The position numbers were made by a program, and so were the translations under genes. From a virus, in the IMG/VR virus record IMGVR_UViG_3300032293_000206, positions 1 to 31,947 of that record: a stretch of 31,947 bases of DNA. The stretch is one strand, 5' to 3'. Below the pieces are notes generated by a model. That model was not told the origin of the DNA, did not search any database, and saw nothing but the letters and a program-made list of their open reading frames with translations. Shown one piece after another: positions 23,886 to 30,299 of this stretch (its first letter is position 1; each line of letters begins with the position of its first letter).

Positions 23886-24184
23886 AATTCGGCAAGTTTT
23901 TCAATTGCATTTTTAGCCTGGTAATAAGCGGTAAAAAATTCGTCCTCTGTTATTTGTTGTAAAGTCATAACGTCTAATCCGTGCAATAAATCAGTTGAGT
24001 GAACCACAATTTTAGGATATAAATACAAGCTATATTGTGTAAAATCATCTCCGTAATAAACGACATTTATGTAGGTTTTTTCGTCTATTAATTTGTAATA
24101 ATCGCCTGTGCTTCGTAGAAAGTAGCGCGGCATTATAACCGTTGTCGTTGTTGTTTGTCTGATTTTTAAAGCTAGATTTTGCAT
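23882..24184 (-). CDS. Hypothetical early protein (100 aa)
   Basis: Stop overlaps the next gene as ATGA. The ATG at 24184 has a leader AACCAAACACACTT resembling that of other early genes. An internal ATG (24133, PRYFLRSTGDYYKL) is an alternative start. The sequence is rich in Tyr and Asp (NVVYYGDDFTQYSLYLYP), with a C-terminal helix EDEFFTAYYQAKNAIEKLA. No recognised domain. Function unknown. Confidence 0.65.
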   Translation of the reverse strand: MQNLALKIRQTTTTTVIMPRYFLRSTGDYYKLIDEKTYINVVYYGDDFTQYSLYLYPKIVVHSTDLLHGLDVMTLQQITEDEFFTAYYQAKNAIEKLAEL

Positions 24185-24205
24185 AAGTGTGTTTGGTTTT
24201 GGTGT

Positions 24206-24295
24206 TTATAATAATTTTAATCCGAGCATATAACCCAGCGCAAAAATTGGAGACAATGCTACAATCGTGTAAATAATTTTTCCAAGTGTTTTCAT
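24206..24295 (-). CDS. Possible membrane microprotein (29 aa)
   Basis: ATG at 24295 with leader AACCAAAACACAC, similar to that of the next gene (AACCAAACACACTT); TAA at 24206-24208. The sequence starts MKTLGK and is then one hydrophobic segment with IVALSPIFALGYMLGL. It fills an otherwise empty gap in a tightly packed operon. Too short for statistical support, so this is tentative. Confidence 0.45.
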   Translation of the reverse strand: MKTLGKIIYTIVALSPIFALGYMLGLKLL

Positions 24296-24354
24296 GTGTG
24301 TTTTGGTTTAAATGTTTAGCAATATTAAACTTAATCTTAGAAATAAAAAAGAAT

Positions 24355-24687
24355 TTATACTTTTTTTTCAATCATGTTTTTAGCCTGGGCAACGTCAAGC
24401 AGCTTTTTAACCTTGCGGAATTCTAGGTTTTGGTCTTCTGCTATTTCTCGGCAGCAATACCCATAAGTTGCCAAAGTTAGAATCCTACTAATTTGATGGT
24501 CGGTTAAAATCTGAAATATATTTTCGTCCATCAATTTGCGAGGGTAAATCTCGTGAAGCTTCATTTTTGTGTAAAGTAGGTAACCAACTTTTTGGTCATC
24601 TAAGCCGAGCGTTTTGGCTATCTTTTTTCGAGTCAATCCCTCTAGGTAAAGGGATTTAATTTGCTGGGTTATCTCATCAAATTCCAT
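24355..24687 (-). CDS. HTH-containing protein (110 aa)
   Basis: Two HTH-like segments: residues 13-38 (YLEGLTRKKIAKTLGLDDQ, then KVGYLL) and 61-95 (DHQISRILTLATYGYCCREI, AEDQNLEFRKVKKLLD). The paired HTH resembles sigma-70 region 4 or resolvase-type DNA-binding repeats but is unassigned. It overlaps the small upstream gene by 19 nt. Probably a DNA-binding early regulator. Confidence 0.65.
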   Translation of the reverse strand: MEFDEITQQIKSLYLEGLTRKKIAKTLGLDDQKVGYLLYTKMKLHEIYPRKLMDENIFQILTDHQISRILTLATYGYCCREIAEDQNLEFRKVKKLLDVAQAKNMIEKKV

Positions 24688-24806
24688 AGTCTTTCGAATG
24701 TTTCGTTAAAAGGTAATTTCTCTTCGTTAAATGTGGAGGCGACACCTTTTGGCGCTAGGTCTCCAGGGCGTTGTATAAACTTGCCTAAATACAGATAGTT
24801 TCTCAT
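24669..24806 (-). CDS. Small hypothetical protein after Gp157 (45 aa)
   Basis: ATG at 24806 overlaps the Gp157 TGA (ATGA); TAA at 24669-24671. The sequence begins MRNYLYLGKFIQRPGDLAPK and continues FNEEKLPFNETFERLW. It reads as a normal acidic/hydrophobic mix. The position and overlap support it as real. Function unknown. Confidence 0.62.
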   Translation of the reverse strand: MRNYLYLGKFIQRPGDLAPKGVASTFNEEKLPFNETFERLWNLMR

Positions 24807-25285
24807 TTGATTTGTAGATTAAAGTTTTCGATTAGTCTTGCGCCAGTAATATTTTCGCCGCGTTTAATGGCTTCTTTGATTGCGACCTTGTCAGCGGTTA
24901 CCACGTTTTTAATATTTATAAACTGGCTAGGTAAAGCCTCCACAATGTCGACCTCGACAGACTCGCTACGACGCAATGAAAGCTTAAATAAAGGACTTTC
25001 TATCTTGTCGATTGTACTTACTAGCATGGCCTCCCTTACCGCGTCCTTAAGCCTTGTAATGGCTCGGTCCTTGCTTTCCTTCATTGCTTTTAATCGCTTT
25101 ATTTCTTGGTCGATTGCGTCGCTATCGCTTTGAATGTTTGCAATTACCTTGGCATAGTTGCCAGCCTTTGCCTGGAGTTGTTCTTGGTTAATTACCAGCA
25201 TTTGCTCTAGCTCAGGTGTAAGCTCGTCGGTTTCCAATAGAAAGGCTAACTCTTGAGCCTCTCTTGTTATTTCGTATAAGTTCAT
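24803..25285 (-). CDS. Siphovirus Gp157-like protein
   Basis: 160 aa: a long N-terminal coiled coil (YEITREAQELAFLLETDELT to about residue 95, with KAGNYAKVIANIQSDSDAID and KRLKAMKESKDRAITRLKDA). The conserved beta part follows: STIDKIESPLFKLSLRRSES, VEALPSQFINIK and ADKVAIKEAIKRGE with GARLIEN. This is the Gp157 family, found beside annealing proteins and SSBs in many phages. It is coupled to the ERF gene by ATGA. Confidence 0.88.
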   Translation of the reverse strand: MNLYEITREAQELAFLLETDELTPELEQMLVINQEQLQAKAGNYAKVIANIQSDSDAIDQEIKRLKAMKESKDRAITRLKDAVREAMLVSTIDKIESPLFKLSLRRSESVEVDIVEALPSQFINIKNVVTADKVAIKEAIKRGENITGARLIENFNLQIK

Positions 25286-25833
25286 ATTAATCCGTCTAAG
25301 GTGTCTTTTTGTTCTTGGTTTAATTCGTATTTACTCAAAGCCTCTTTGGCTTGCTTTTTTTGTGCATCCGTTCCGTTTAGATATCTAACAATGTAGGCGA
25401 ATTGCTCGTCTGTCGGTTTGGTCTTGGTAACTGCTGGAGCCTGGCGTACTGGTCGTGTTGCAGCCTCTCCGTCATCGTCGCTAATCGCTAGGTTTAGAAT
25501 GCTTGTAATTGCATATCTACGAGCGTAACTAATCGCCGAGCCTTGCGCTTGTGGGTCGTTTTGTCTAACTACCTGAAGCGTGTAAGTTGCCGAAATGTAC
25601 TCGCCAGTCTCGGCGTGTATTAGCATGGTCGTAAGGCCGTCTCCGTTTGGAAACTGGCTAAGGATTAAACCAGCCTTTTCTAGCGGTTCGCTGACCTCTG
25701 TAATGATGTGAGGCAAGCTGGCGTAATTGGACTTAAAAAATGGGTTTTTAGCGTCCTTGCTAATTTTCCCAACCATCGCATGGAACTTGGCTAAGCTTTG
25801 CGTTAGGTTTGTGATACTCTGTGATTTTTCCAT
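25282..25833 (-). CDS. erf: ERF-family single-strand annealing recombinase
   Basis: 183 aa. It has the ERF core: FFKSNYASLPHII (32-44), EPLEKAGLILSQFP and the diagnostic QAQGSAISYARRYAITSIL (95-113) followed by DDDGEAA. The C-terminal 55 residues are a linker plus helical domain. It anneals complementary strands during recombination-dependent replication and end repair. It pairs with Gp157 next to it and RusA later in the operon. Confidence 0.92.
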   Translation of the reverse strand: MEKSQSITNLTQSLAKFHAMVGKISKDAKNPFFKSNYASLPHIITEVSEPLEKAGLILSQFPNGDGLTTMLIHAETGEYISATYTLQVVRQNDPQAQGSAISYARRYAITSILNLAISDDDGEAATRPVRQAPAVTKTKPTDEQFAYIVRYLNGTDAQKKQAKEALSKYELNQEQKDTLDGLI

Positions 25834-25847
25834 AGGTGTTTAAGTGT

Positions 25848-26114
25848 TTAAAGGTTGCGTTCAATTTCTATCTCTAATTCCATTAAAATGCTTGCCGTTG
25901 GGATAACCTCAATTACCTCATCGGTTGAGGGATTAAAATAAAAAAGGCTGGAGGTATGGTCTATTACAATTTCGGTTTCTCCATATCCTGGAGCGTACTC
26001 GCTCTCGTCCTCGGCTGAATTGTTAACCGTGTAGTCGCCTTGCCAAACGTACTCAAAGCCTTCGTAAATAAAATTTACTTGCTGGTCGTAGTGTGTTTCT
26101 GTGTCGTAGTTCAT
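25848..26114 (-). CDS. Hypothetical acidic early protein (88 aa)
   Basis: Tyr/Asp/Glu-rich (YDTETHYDQQVNFIYEGFEY, EDESEYAPGYGETEIVID), predicted beta-rich, with a helical C-terminus (ILMELEIEIERNL). The leader ACACCT before the ATG is also present before the next gene (erf). An early protein without a recognised domain; strong negative charge is compatible with a DNA-mimic or inhibitor role, but nothing proves it. Confidence 0.7.
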   Translation of the reverse strand: MNYDTETHYDQQVNFIYEGFEYVWQGDYTVNNSAEDESEYAPGYGETEIVIDHTSSLFYFNPSTDEVIEVIPTASILMELEIEIERNL

Positions 26115-26129
26115 AGGTGTAGAATTTAT

Positions 26130-26145
26130 GCCCCCTTTCGGGGGC
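26130..26145 (-). promoter_or_regulatory. GNRA-capped GC hairpin between early genes
   Basis: The minus-strand RNA reads GCCCCCGAAAGGGGGC: a 6-bp all-GC stem closed by a GAAA tetraloop, just after the stop of the first early gene. No U-run follows, so it is probably not a simple terminator; it may stop 3' decay, pause transcription or bind a factor. Confidence 0.6.
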
Positions 26146-26152
26146 GTTTGGT

Positions 26153-26614
26153 TTATTTGATTAGATATCTGTAATGTGGTTTTTGAATCTCTCCACTTGC
26201 TACGATTGTGAATGCTCTAACTATTTTCTCTCCATCTGATAGCGTAGTTTCAAAATTTACTCCAACCATTCCGCTTTTAACTTCTAGCTTTTCAATGTTT
26301 AATCCTTTCTTCTCAATTTTTGATGAAAGTTTTAAAATTGAAGATTCATAGTGTTCTAATGCTTCTTTTACTTGCTTTTCTAAAAATTTTTCAACACCTG
26401 AATTTATTATTGAATAACCATTTCTATTAAGAAACTTTAAAGCATTATAATATTCTTGAGTTCTTGCTTTAATAATTCCATCTCTAAGGTCATTTCTCAT
26501 TTTTACAATTGATTCAAATTCTTGTCTTGCCCAATCTGAAATTTGAGCCATATAACTGTTCTTGATTGCTTCGGTTTCTGTTCTAAGTGCGTTTACTAAT
26601 AGTAGATTTGTCAT
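26153..26614 (-). CDS. First gene of the early operon, helical protein of unknown function (153 aa)
   Basis: Largely coiled-coil/helical with charged residues (ISDWARQEFESIVKMRNDLR, EKFLEKQVKEALEHYESSIL). A C-terminal beta-rich part (SGMVGVNFETTLSDGEK, VRAFTIVASGEIQ) follows. Leader: ACACCAAAAC before the ATG. As the first gene behind the early promoter it should be strongly and immediately expressed. No known family recognised. Confidence 0.75.
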   Translation of the reverse strand: MTNLLLVNALRTETEAIKNSYMAQISDWARQEFESIVKMRNDLRDGIIKARTQEYYNALKFLNRNGYSIINSGVEKFLEKQVKEALEHYESSILKLSSKIEKKGLNIEKLEVKSGMVGVNFETTLSDGEKIVRAFTIVASGEIQKPHYRYLIK

Positions 26615-26654
26615 TGTTTTGGTGTTTTGATTGTTGTTGTTCGTATTACTGATT

Positions 26655-26685
26655 CAAATATCTCACAAATAAATTAGATTCCAAA
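26655..26685 (-). promoter_or_regulatory. Probable early promoter
   Basis: On the minus strand TTTG (26682-26685), 19-nt spacer and GATATTTG (26655-26662), one mismatch from TAnnTTTG. It lies about 40 nt upstream of the first early ATG in the divergent intergenic region. A second TATTTG overlaps the spacer. No comparably good plus-strand promoter was found for the divergent genes. Confidence 0.5.
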
Positions 26686-26758
26686 CTATTTGTAAAAATA
26701 TTTTCATCAAAATCGAATATTTTTTTTTCGTCTCGGTTTTTATGCTTTTAAATTGCAT

Positions 26759-27088
26759 ATGGAAGAGGACAAAATTTTAAATCCGTTTGGCTACCTAGAG
26801 GCAACCAAGGTGCTAGACGAAAACAGAAAGCCAGTAGATTGGTGGATGCAATATTTGGAGTTTAACCAGGCAGTCGAGGAAAACGAATTTTACGTTTTGT
26901 TTGCCAATGGATTGCTAGTAAAAAAAGGACGGTCTAAATACAAAAGTAGTCAATACACCTTTGGCGACGATTACAAATCATTTAAGCAATATTATGACGA
27001 GAAAAAGACTTTTAAAAATGACCCCAACGCTAATTGGTATTTTATTGCTCATGGCATTATTGATAAAGATTTGACAATAAATGTGTAA
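26759..27088 (+). CDS. Plus-strand hypothetical protein (109 aa)
   Basis: Start chosen at ATG 26759 (an in-frame TTG at 26753 gives two extra residues). Aromatic- and acidic-rich (FGYLEATKVLDENRKPVDWW, EENEFYVLFANGLLVKKGRS), mixed alpha/beta, ending IDKDLTINV. No family recognised. It is divergent from the early operon, so likely an early or host-takeover gene. Confidence 0.7.
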   Translation: MEEDKILNPFGYLEATKVLDENRKPVDWWMQYLEFNQAVEENEFYVLFANGLLVKKGRSKYKSSQYTFGDDYKSFKQYYDEKKTFKNDPNANWYFIAHGIIDKDLTINV

Positions 27089-27172
27089 TATATTGCACAA
27101 TAACCTCTGTTTTTATATGCAATGTCGTATAAATCAGACAAAAGTGCATTAAAACGCTTAAATACATATAAT

Positions 27173-27367
27173 ATGAAAAAGCAAACAGCAGTAGAATGGT
27201 TATATGAAAGATTTATTTTTGCAGGATATGCAACTCCTGCTGAATGGAAAGAGAAAGCCAAAGAGATGGAGAAGGAGCAGATAATTGAAGCAGCAAAGTC
27301 TTGTAATTATATTGGTGGTGCAACAAATATAGAAGCAGAACAATACTACAAAGAAACCTACGAATGA
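27173..27367 (+). CDS. Plus-strand MKKQTAVEW-family small protein (64 aa)
   Basis: Start chosen at ATG 27173, where the sequence MKKQTAVEWLYERF begins as in relatives common in Bacteroidota and their phages; an upstream ATG at 27122 would add 17 residues. EWKEKAKEMEKEQIIEAAKS and EAEQYYKETYE complete the family pattern (helical, acidic). Stop overlaps the next ATG (ATGA). Function unknown, possibly host-derived. Confidence 0.72.
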   Translation: MKKQTAVEWLYERFIFAGYATPAEWKEKAKEMEKEQIIEAAKSCNYIGGATNIEAEQYYKETYE

Positions 27368-27561
27368 GCCCTGATATCGCAAAATGCCTTGGGACAGGTT
27401 GTCCCTACAAAGAAACTTGTTACCGCTTTACTGCAAAGCCTAGCGATTGGCAAAGCTATTTTTCTGTTCCTCCAATTAAAGATGGCAAATGTGATATGTA
27501 TTGGGGAGACAATACACAGGCTATTTTTAATCAGCTAAAAGATATTGTCAAGCCTAAATAA
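27364..27561 (+). CDS. Plus-strand Cys-rich protein with RFTAKPS motif (65 aa)
   Basis: Cys at 8, 13, 19 and 43 with the core ETCYRFTAKPS, SYF, and KCDMYWG. The C-x4-C-x5-C plus C-x-MY arrangement equals that of the 58-aa gene at 12995-13171 on the other strand. Probably binds metal; paralogous to that protein. Coupled by ATGA to the upstream gene. Function unknown. Confidence 0.8.
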   Translation: MSPDIAKCLGTGCPYKETCYRFTAKPSDWQSYFSVPPIKDGKCDMYWGDNTQAIFNQLKDIVKPK

Positions 27562-27617
27562 TTCGTCACAAATATTGTCAATTTTTGGTACGAATTTATG
27601 TAAAAAGGTAACAAGCA

Positions 27618-27636
27618 ATTCGGAATTTTACCGAAT
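27618..27636. terminator. Hairpin between convergent units (possible bidirectional terminator)
   Basis: ATTCGG (27618-27623) and CCGAAT (27631-27636) form a 6-bp stem with loop AATTTTA. It lies between the plus-strand trio and the end of the lysis operon. No long U-run follows, so it is weak as an intrinsic terminator. Confidence 0.4.
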
Positions 27637-27677
27637 ACAAACCTATAAGTTTACAGATTGGGAACTTTTGTTAACCT

Positions 27678-28226
27678 TTAGAATAACTTTTTAGATACTC
27701 CTATCTGATGAATTCTTTGCATAGGCTGGTACTGATACTGAAAAAGATATTTGTTGTCCAAGTAGGAAACTTTAGCATTTGGCTGAAGCAATGAATTAAC
27801 TCCTGCACCAAGGTAAATTCCCTTCGGTTTTACCACAATTGTCTTGGTTTCTGTGTTCGTAATCGTATTCGTTACCACAGGTATCTTATAGTCGTTCGTA
27901 GCGGTCATTTTTAGCACCTCTCCTAGTACTTCACCGCTTACGTTGGTACTTCCATACTCAAAAGGAAAGGATGCGTTAAACTGGCTAATTTGTGGTTTAA
28001 AATCGATTAGTATTGTATCCCTTAAAACTTGCGTTTTTATCTTTGTTTTAGGGACGTAAACGGTGTCCTTAACTTCGACAATCAAAGTGTCCGTATTTGT
28101 CACGCTTTCAAACTTATATACGGTCTCTTGCTCAGGTCTTGGAAAAATCACAAAAGCCAGCAAAACACCAATTAAAAACGCAATTGTCGCAATTCTTATG
28201 CGTTCGTCGTCTAGTAACTTTCTCAT
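27678..28226 (-). CDS. Membrane-anchored envelope protein, candidate unimolecular spanin (182 aa)
   Basis: Start chosen at ATG 28226, which overlaps the upstream stop (ATGA). A single TM segment lies at residues about 10-27 (IRIATIAFLIGVLLAFVIF). A periplasmic region rich in Thr/Val follows (VEVKDTVYVPKTKIKTQV). The C-terminal 50 residues have a beta-strand pattern (YLGAGVNSLL, KVSYLDNKYLFQYQYQ) ending in Phe, like outer-membrane strands. A protein anchored in the inner membrane with an outer-membrane-like end would fit a spanin, the last gene of the lysis cassette. Not homologous to any spanin I can name. Confidence 0.65.
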   Translation of the reverse strand: MRKLLDDERIRIATIAFLIGVLLAFVIFPRPEQETVYKFESVTNTDTLIVEVKDTVYVPKTKIKTQVLRDTILIDFKPQISQFNASFPFEYGSTNVSGEVLGEVLKMTATNDYKIPVVTNTITNTETKTIVVKPKGIYLGAGVNSLLQPNAKVSYLDNKYLFQYQYQPMQRIHQIGVSKKLF

Positions 28227-28366
28227 TTTTTGCCTCTGAATTGAACGTAACAAATAATTAAACGCTGGTCGATGCGTGGAAATTCCTTTTCCATAACTGG
28301 GTCGGCTACACATCTAGCGACAAAATCGCTTTGGCTTTCGGCTGGCTTTGGCTTTGGTAATGGCAT
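28223..28366 (-). CDS. Small MPLPKP-type phage protein (47 aa)
   Basis: Start at ATG 28366, overlapping the previous stop (TAATG). The sequence MPLPKPKPAESQSDFVARCV, then DPVMEKEFP and RLIICY, is the recurring MPLPKP-x-ES-x-x-FV-x-RC...EFP...CY module found free-standing or fused to capsid proteases and other phage proteins. Function unknown. ATGA overlap with the next gene. Confidence 0.78.
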   Translation of the reverse strand: MPLPKPKPAESQSDFVARCVADPVMEKEFPRIDQRLIICYVQFRGKK

Positions 28367-28587
28367 TATTGTTCGATAAATAAATTGTCTTGCTCTAATA
28401 TTTTTCTCAGCTCCTCTCGACACCATTTATAAGCCTGGTAAGTATCGTCGGATAATTCTTTGTACTTCATTTCAGACCTTAGCAACTGGTCAAAATCCCA
28501 AATGGCGCTCTTATAATTATGGCCATTTATTGCGGATTGGAAATCGTCGTTTTCCTCGGGTAAATAATATTCTAAAATCGCCTTCAT
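28366..28587 (-). CDS. Hypothetical protein (73 aa)
   Basis: MKAILEYYLPEENDDFQSAI and GHNYKSAIWDFDQLLRSEMK: the M-K-A-I-L-E-F-x-L-P-E and W-D-x-D-x-x-L-R pattern recurs in small proteins of many phages. Charged and helical, with REELRKILE at the C-terminus. Coupled to neighbours by ATGA upstream and TAATG downstream. Function unknown. Confidence 0.78.
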   Translation of the reverse strand: MKAILEYYLPEENDDFQSAINGHNYKSAIWDFDQLLRSEMKYKELSDDTYQAYKWCREELRKILEQDNLFIEQ

Positions 28588-29306
28588 AAATCCATCATTA
28601 CGTTAAAGGGTAATCGTCCATAATCTAAAGTTACACCAACGCCAATCGCTGGCTTTTTACCAGCCTTTGCGTAGGCCATAGCGTAACTGTCTTTATCAAT
28701 TCCGCAACCTACTTGCTTGCCAAATATCTTAAAGTTTTTCCCAACTACGAAATTGGTGTAAGCTTCAGTATGTCGGTGACCTTGTACGGTACTAATTAAA
28801 TCGGCCTTTGCTCTTGCAATTGCGCCTCCACCTTCGCCATGGACATACAAAACATCATTTAAAACGTGTTCCTCTGTAAACTCCCACCCTGGAGTCTCTA
28901 ATACTTCTTTATAGCTTTTAATCCACTTTTTCGAAATGCCAGCGGTAAAAGCTTTTCTCATCACTAATCGGTCGTGATTTCCAATTATTACAACCGCCTC
29001 GGGGAAAGCATCTCTCCATTTTTGTATTCTTTCAATTGCAATGTTTAACTCGTCGACGGCGCTTAATCCGTCGGGGTCTGTTTCATGGTAACTAGCGTAA
29101 TGATTGTCGATTACATCGCCCAATAAAACTATCTTATCGCATTTGTATCGGTTCTTTTGCTCAATACAAAACGGCAAATAATCATCCAGGCAAAATGGCT
29201 CGTGCAAGTCGCCAATTTCTAATACCCCACCCCCCCTCTTTGAATTTCTAATACCTCGAATAATTTCCCACTCTTCGCGGTTTAATCTTGGTCTAAATTC
29301 TTCCAT
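28584..29306 (-). CDS. Calcineurin-like metallophosphoesterase
   Basis: 240 aa with all five blocks of the fold: GDLH (D33, H35), GDVID (D64), GNHD (N110, H111), VHGEG (H156) and GHRH (H177, H179). Residues bind two metal ions and the phosphate. Likely substrate: a phosphoester of nucleic acid, nucleotide or protein, not identifiable here. It is located between endolysin and small genes of the lysis cassette. The coding strand contains a G7 run (complement of 29230-29236) within the RGGG segment. Confidence 0.88.
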   Translation of the reverse strand: MEEFRPRLNREEWEIIRGIRNSKRGGGVLEIGDLHEPFCLDDYLPFCIEQKNRYKCDKIVLLGDVIDNHYASYHETDPDGLSAVDELNIAIERIQKWRDAFPEAVVIIGNHDRLVMRKAFTAGISKKWIKSYKEVLETPGWEFTEEHVLNDVLYVHGEGGGAIARAKADLISTVQGHRHTEAYTNFVVGKNFKIFGKQVGCGIDKDSYAMAYAKAGKKPAIGVGVTLDYGRLPFNVMMDL

Positions 29307-29767
29307 TAAATAGGTATATAGTTGGTTTTGCCTCCAGACCTAACGGCCTTAAGCTTTTGCTTTCTATTTCCGCTTTTAACAAAGCTGACATGAACCCAAT
29401 CTGGATTAAAGTCTGTTCCGAACTCCCAAATCAATTGGTCAAAGTCTAGCTTATTTTTTATGAAATCAAATACCATTCTATTGGTTACTTCTCCATTGCC
29501 TCCATCCATATCGATGTCGATGGCTTGACCTTTGCAATGCTGAGATGAAGGACTTCCTTTAATGAAATCATTAAGAGCCTTGCTTCTGTAACCGCTAGAA
29601 ATAAAAATAGGCACTCCAAAGTGGGCACGAATCGGTTCAAATACTCTTTCAGCTAAAACCTTAAAGTTCTCAAGATGCTCAGCTGTAGGAGTATTATCTA
29701 TTCCGTGCCTCTTACCCGTTTCGCTTCTTGTTAATTCAGCTAGATTAAGATTAGGACTGATTTTCAT
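29306..29767 (-). CDS. Endolysin, peptidase M15 (D-Ala-D-Ala carboxypeptidase-like)
   Basis: 153 aa with the zinc motif SSQHCKGQAIDID (H77, D84) and WVHVS (H126), plus ISSGYRSKALN before it. It cuts peptidoglycan peptide cross-links at the end of infection. A single domain with no signal peptide, so it needs the adjacent holin-like proteins. It overlaps the second holin-like gene by 17 nt and the phosphoesterase start as TAATG. Confidence 0.9.
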   Translation of the reverse strand: MKISPNLNLAELTRSETGKRHGIDNTPTAEHLENFKVLAERVFEPIRAHFGVPIFISSGYRSKALNDFIKGSPSSQHCKGQAIDIDMDGGNGEVTNRMVFDFIKNKLDFDQLIWEFGTDFNPDWVHVSFVKSGNRKQKLKAVRSGGKTNYIPI

Positions 29768-29978
29768 TTTTGTCTGTTTTTTTAAATATTTTTTCAGCTG
29801 CGGTAATACCTAAAGCGGCCGCACTTAATGCAGCCACGGAATAAACTAAAGCGTCATTTGGGTTAAAATACAAAGTCCAACACAAGGCAATTGCAGTAAG
29901 GACACCAACAAGTCTTTTGCTAGACGCTTGTCCATGCTCGGATAGAAATCCTTTTGCCCATGTAAAAAATTGTTTCAT
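29751..29978 (-). CDS. Holin-like two-TM protein (75 aa)
   Basis: An amphipathic start (MKQFFTWAKGFLSEHGQASS) is followed by two hydrophobic segments, about residues 22-38 (RLVGVLTAIALCWTLYF) and 43-61 (ALVYSVAALSAAALGIT), then a Lys-rich tail. This matches class-II-like holins in Bacteroidota phages. It is adjacent to the endolysin. Confidence 0.8.
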   Translation of the reverse strand: MKQFFTWAKGFLSEHGQASSKRLVGVLTAIALCWTLYFNPNDALVYSVAALSAAALGITAAEKIFKKTDKNENQS

Positions 29979-30103
29979 CTTCCTTGTCCTCTGTATTTTT
30001 TTGGTTTATTTAATGCTTTAGAATATGCCTTCTTGGCTTTGCCGTTTCGCCTTGTTCCAAAGGTTACCTTTACTGAACTTGTAGCAGCTTTAGCCTTTGC
30101 CAT
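29975..30103 (-). CDS. Small highly basic protein (42 aa)
   Basis: ATG at 30103, TGA at 29975-29977 overlapping the next ATG (ATGA). The sequence MAKAKAATSSVKVTFGTRRN continues GKAKKAYSKALNKPKKY; about a third of residues are Lys or Arg. Its likeness to small basic proteins recurrent in Bacteroidota phages (VKVTFGT-R-K-x-GKAKK) supports it. Probably nucleic-acid binding or a virion component; unknown. Confidence 0.72.
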   Translation of the reverse strand: MAKAKAATSSVKVTFGTRRNGKAKKAYSKALNKPKKYRGQGR

Positions 30104-30278
30104 TGGTTTTCTTTATTTCGTATCGAATTTTATAAACCAAATAAATTATTGATAAAATAGAAATTACCGAAGTAAAAACTACGTTGACCATTTGCAGACC
30201 AGCCATTGCCGTAACATTTGCAAAGAATGCTAGGAAGGTAGACGGTACTCCCAGCTCATCGCTTTTCAATAAATTCAT
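30090..30278 (-). CDS. Holin-like small membrane protein (62 aa)
   Basis: Start chosen at ATG 30278 (a TTG at 30302 would add eight residues). Two hydrophobic segments, about residues 12-30 (PSTFLAFFANVTAMAGLQM) and 31-50 (VNVVFTSVISILSIIYLVY), then a basic tail KIRYEIKKTNGKG. First gene of the lysis cassette, after a terminator and a TATTTTTG box. It overlaps the basic gene by 14 nt. Likely a holin or antiholin; the second holin-like gene is the other partner. Confidence 0.68.
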   Translation of the reverse strand: MNLLKSDELGVPSTFLAFFANVTAMAGLQMVNVVFTSVISILSIIYLVYKIRYEIKKTNGKG

Positions 30279-30299
30279 TTTTAATAACTTTTCGTTTAC

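Noticed and set aside
24045-24371. 108-aa minus-strand frame
   Set aside because: Overlaps two better candidates in other frames; composition (Lys/Asn/His-rich, no domain) is that of a shadow frame.
27091-27102. Short inverted repeat TATTG/CAATA after the first plus-strand gene
   Set aside because: Five-base arms in AT-rich DNA are expected by chance, and no U-run or promoter accompanies them.
27049-27382. Minus-strand frames opposite the plus-strand trio
   Set aside because: The plus-strand frames are coupled by ATGA and match known small families; the antisense frames do not.
27542-27590. Repeated 10-mer ATATTGTCAA near the end of the plus-strand trio
   Set aside because: Only two copies, AT-rich and partly coding; no symmetry or spacing that suggests a function.
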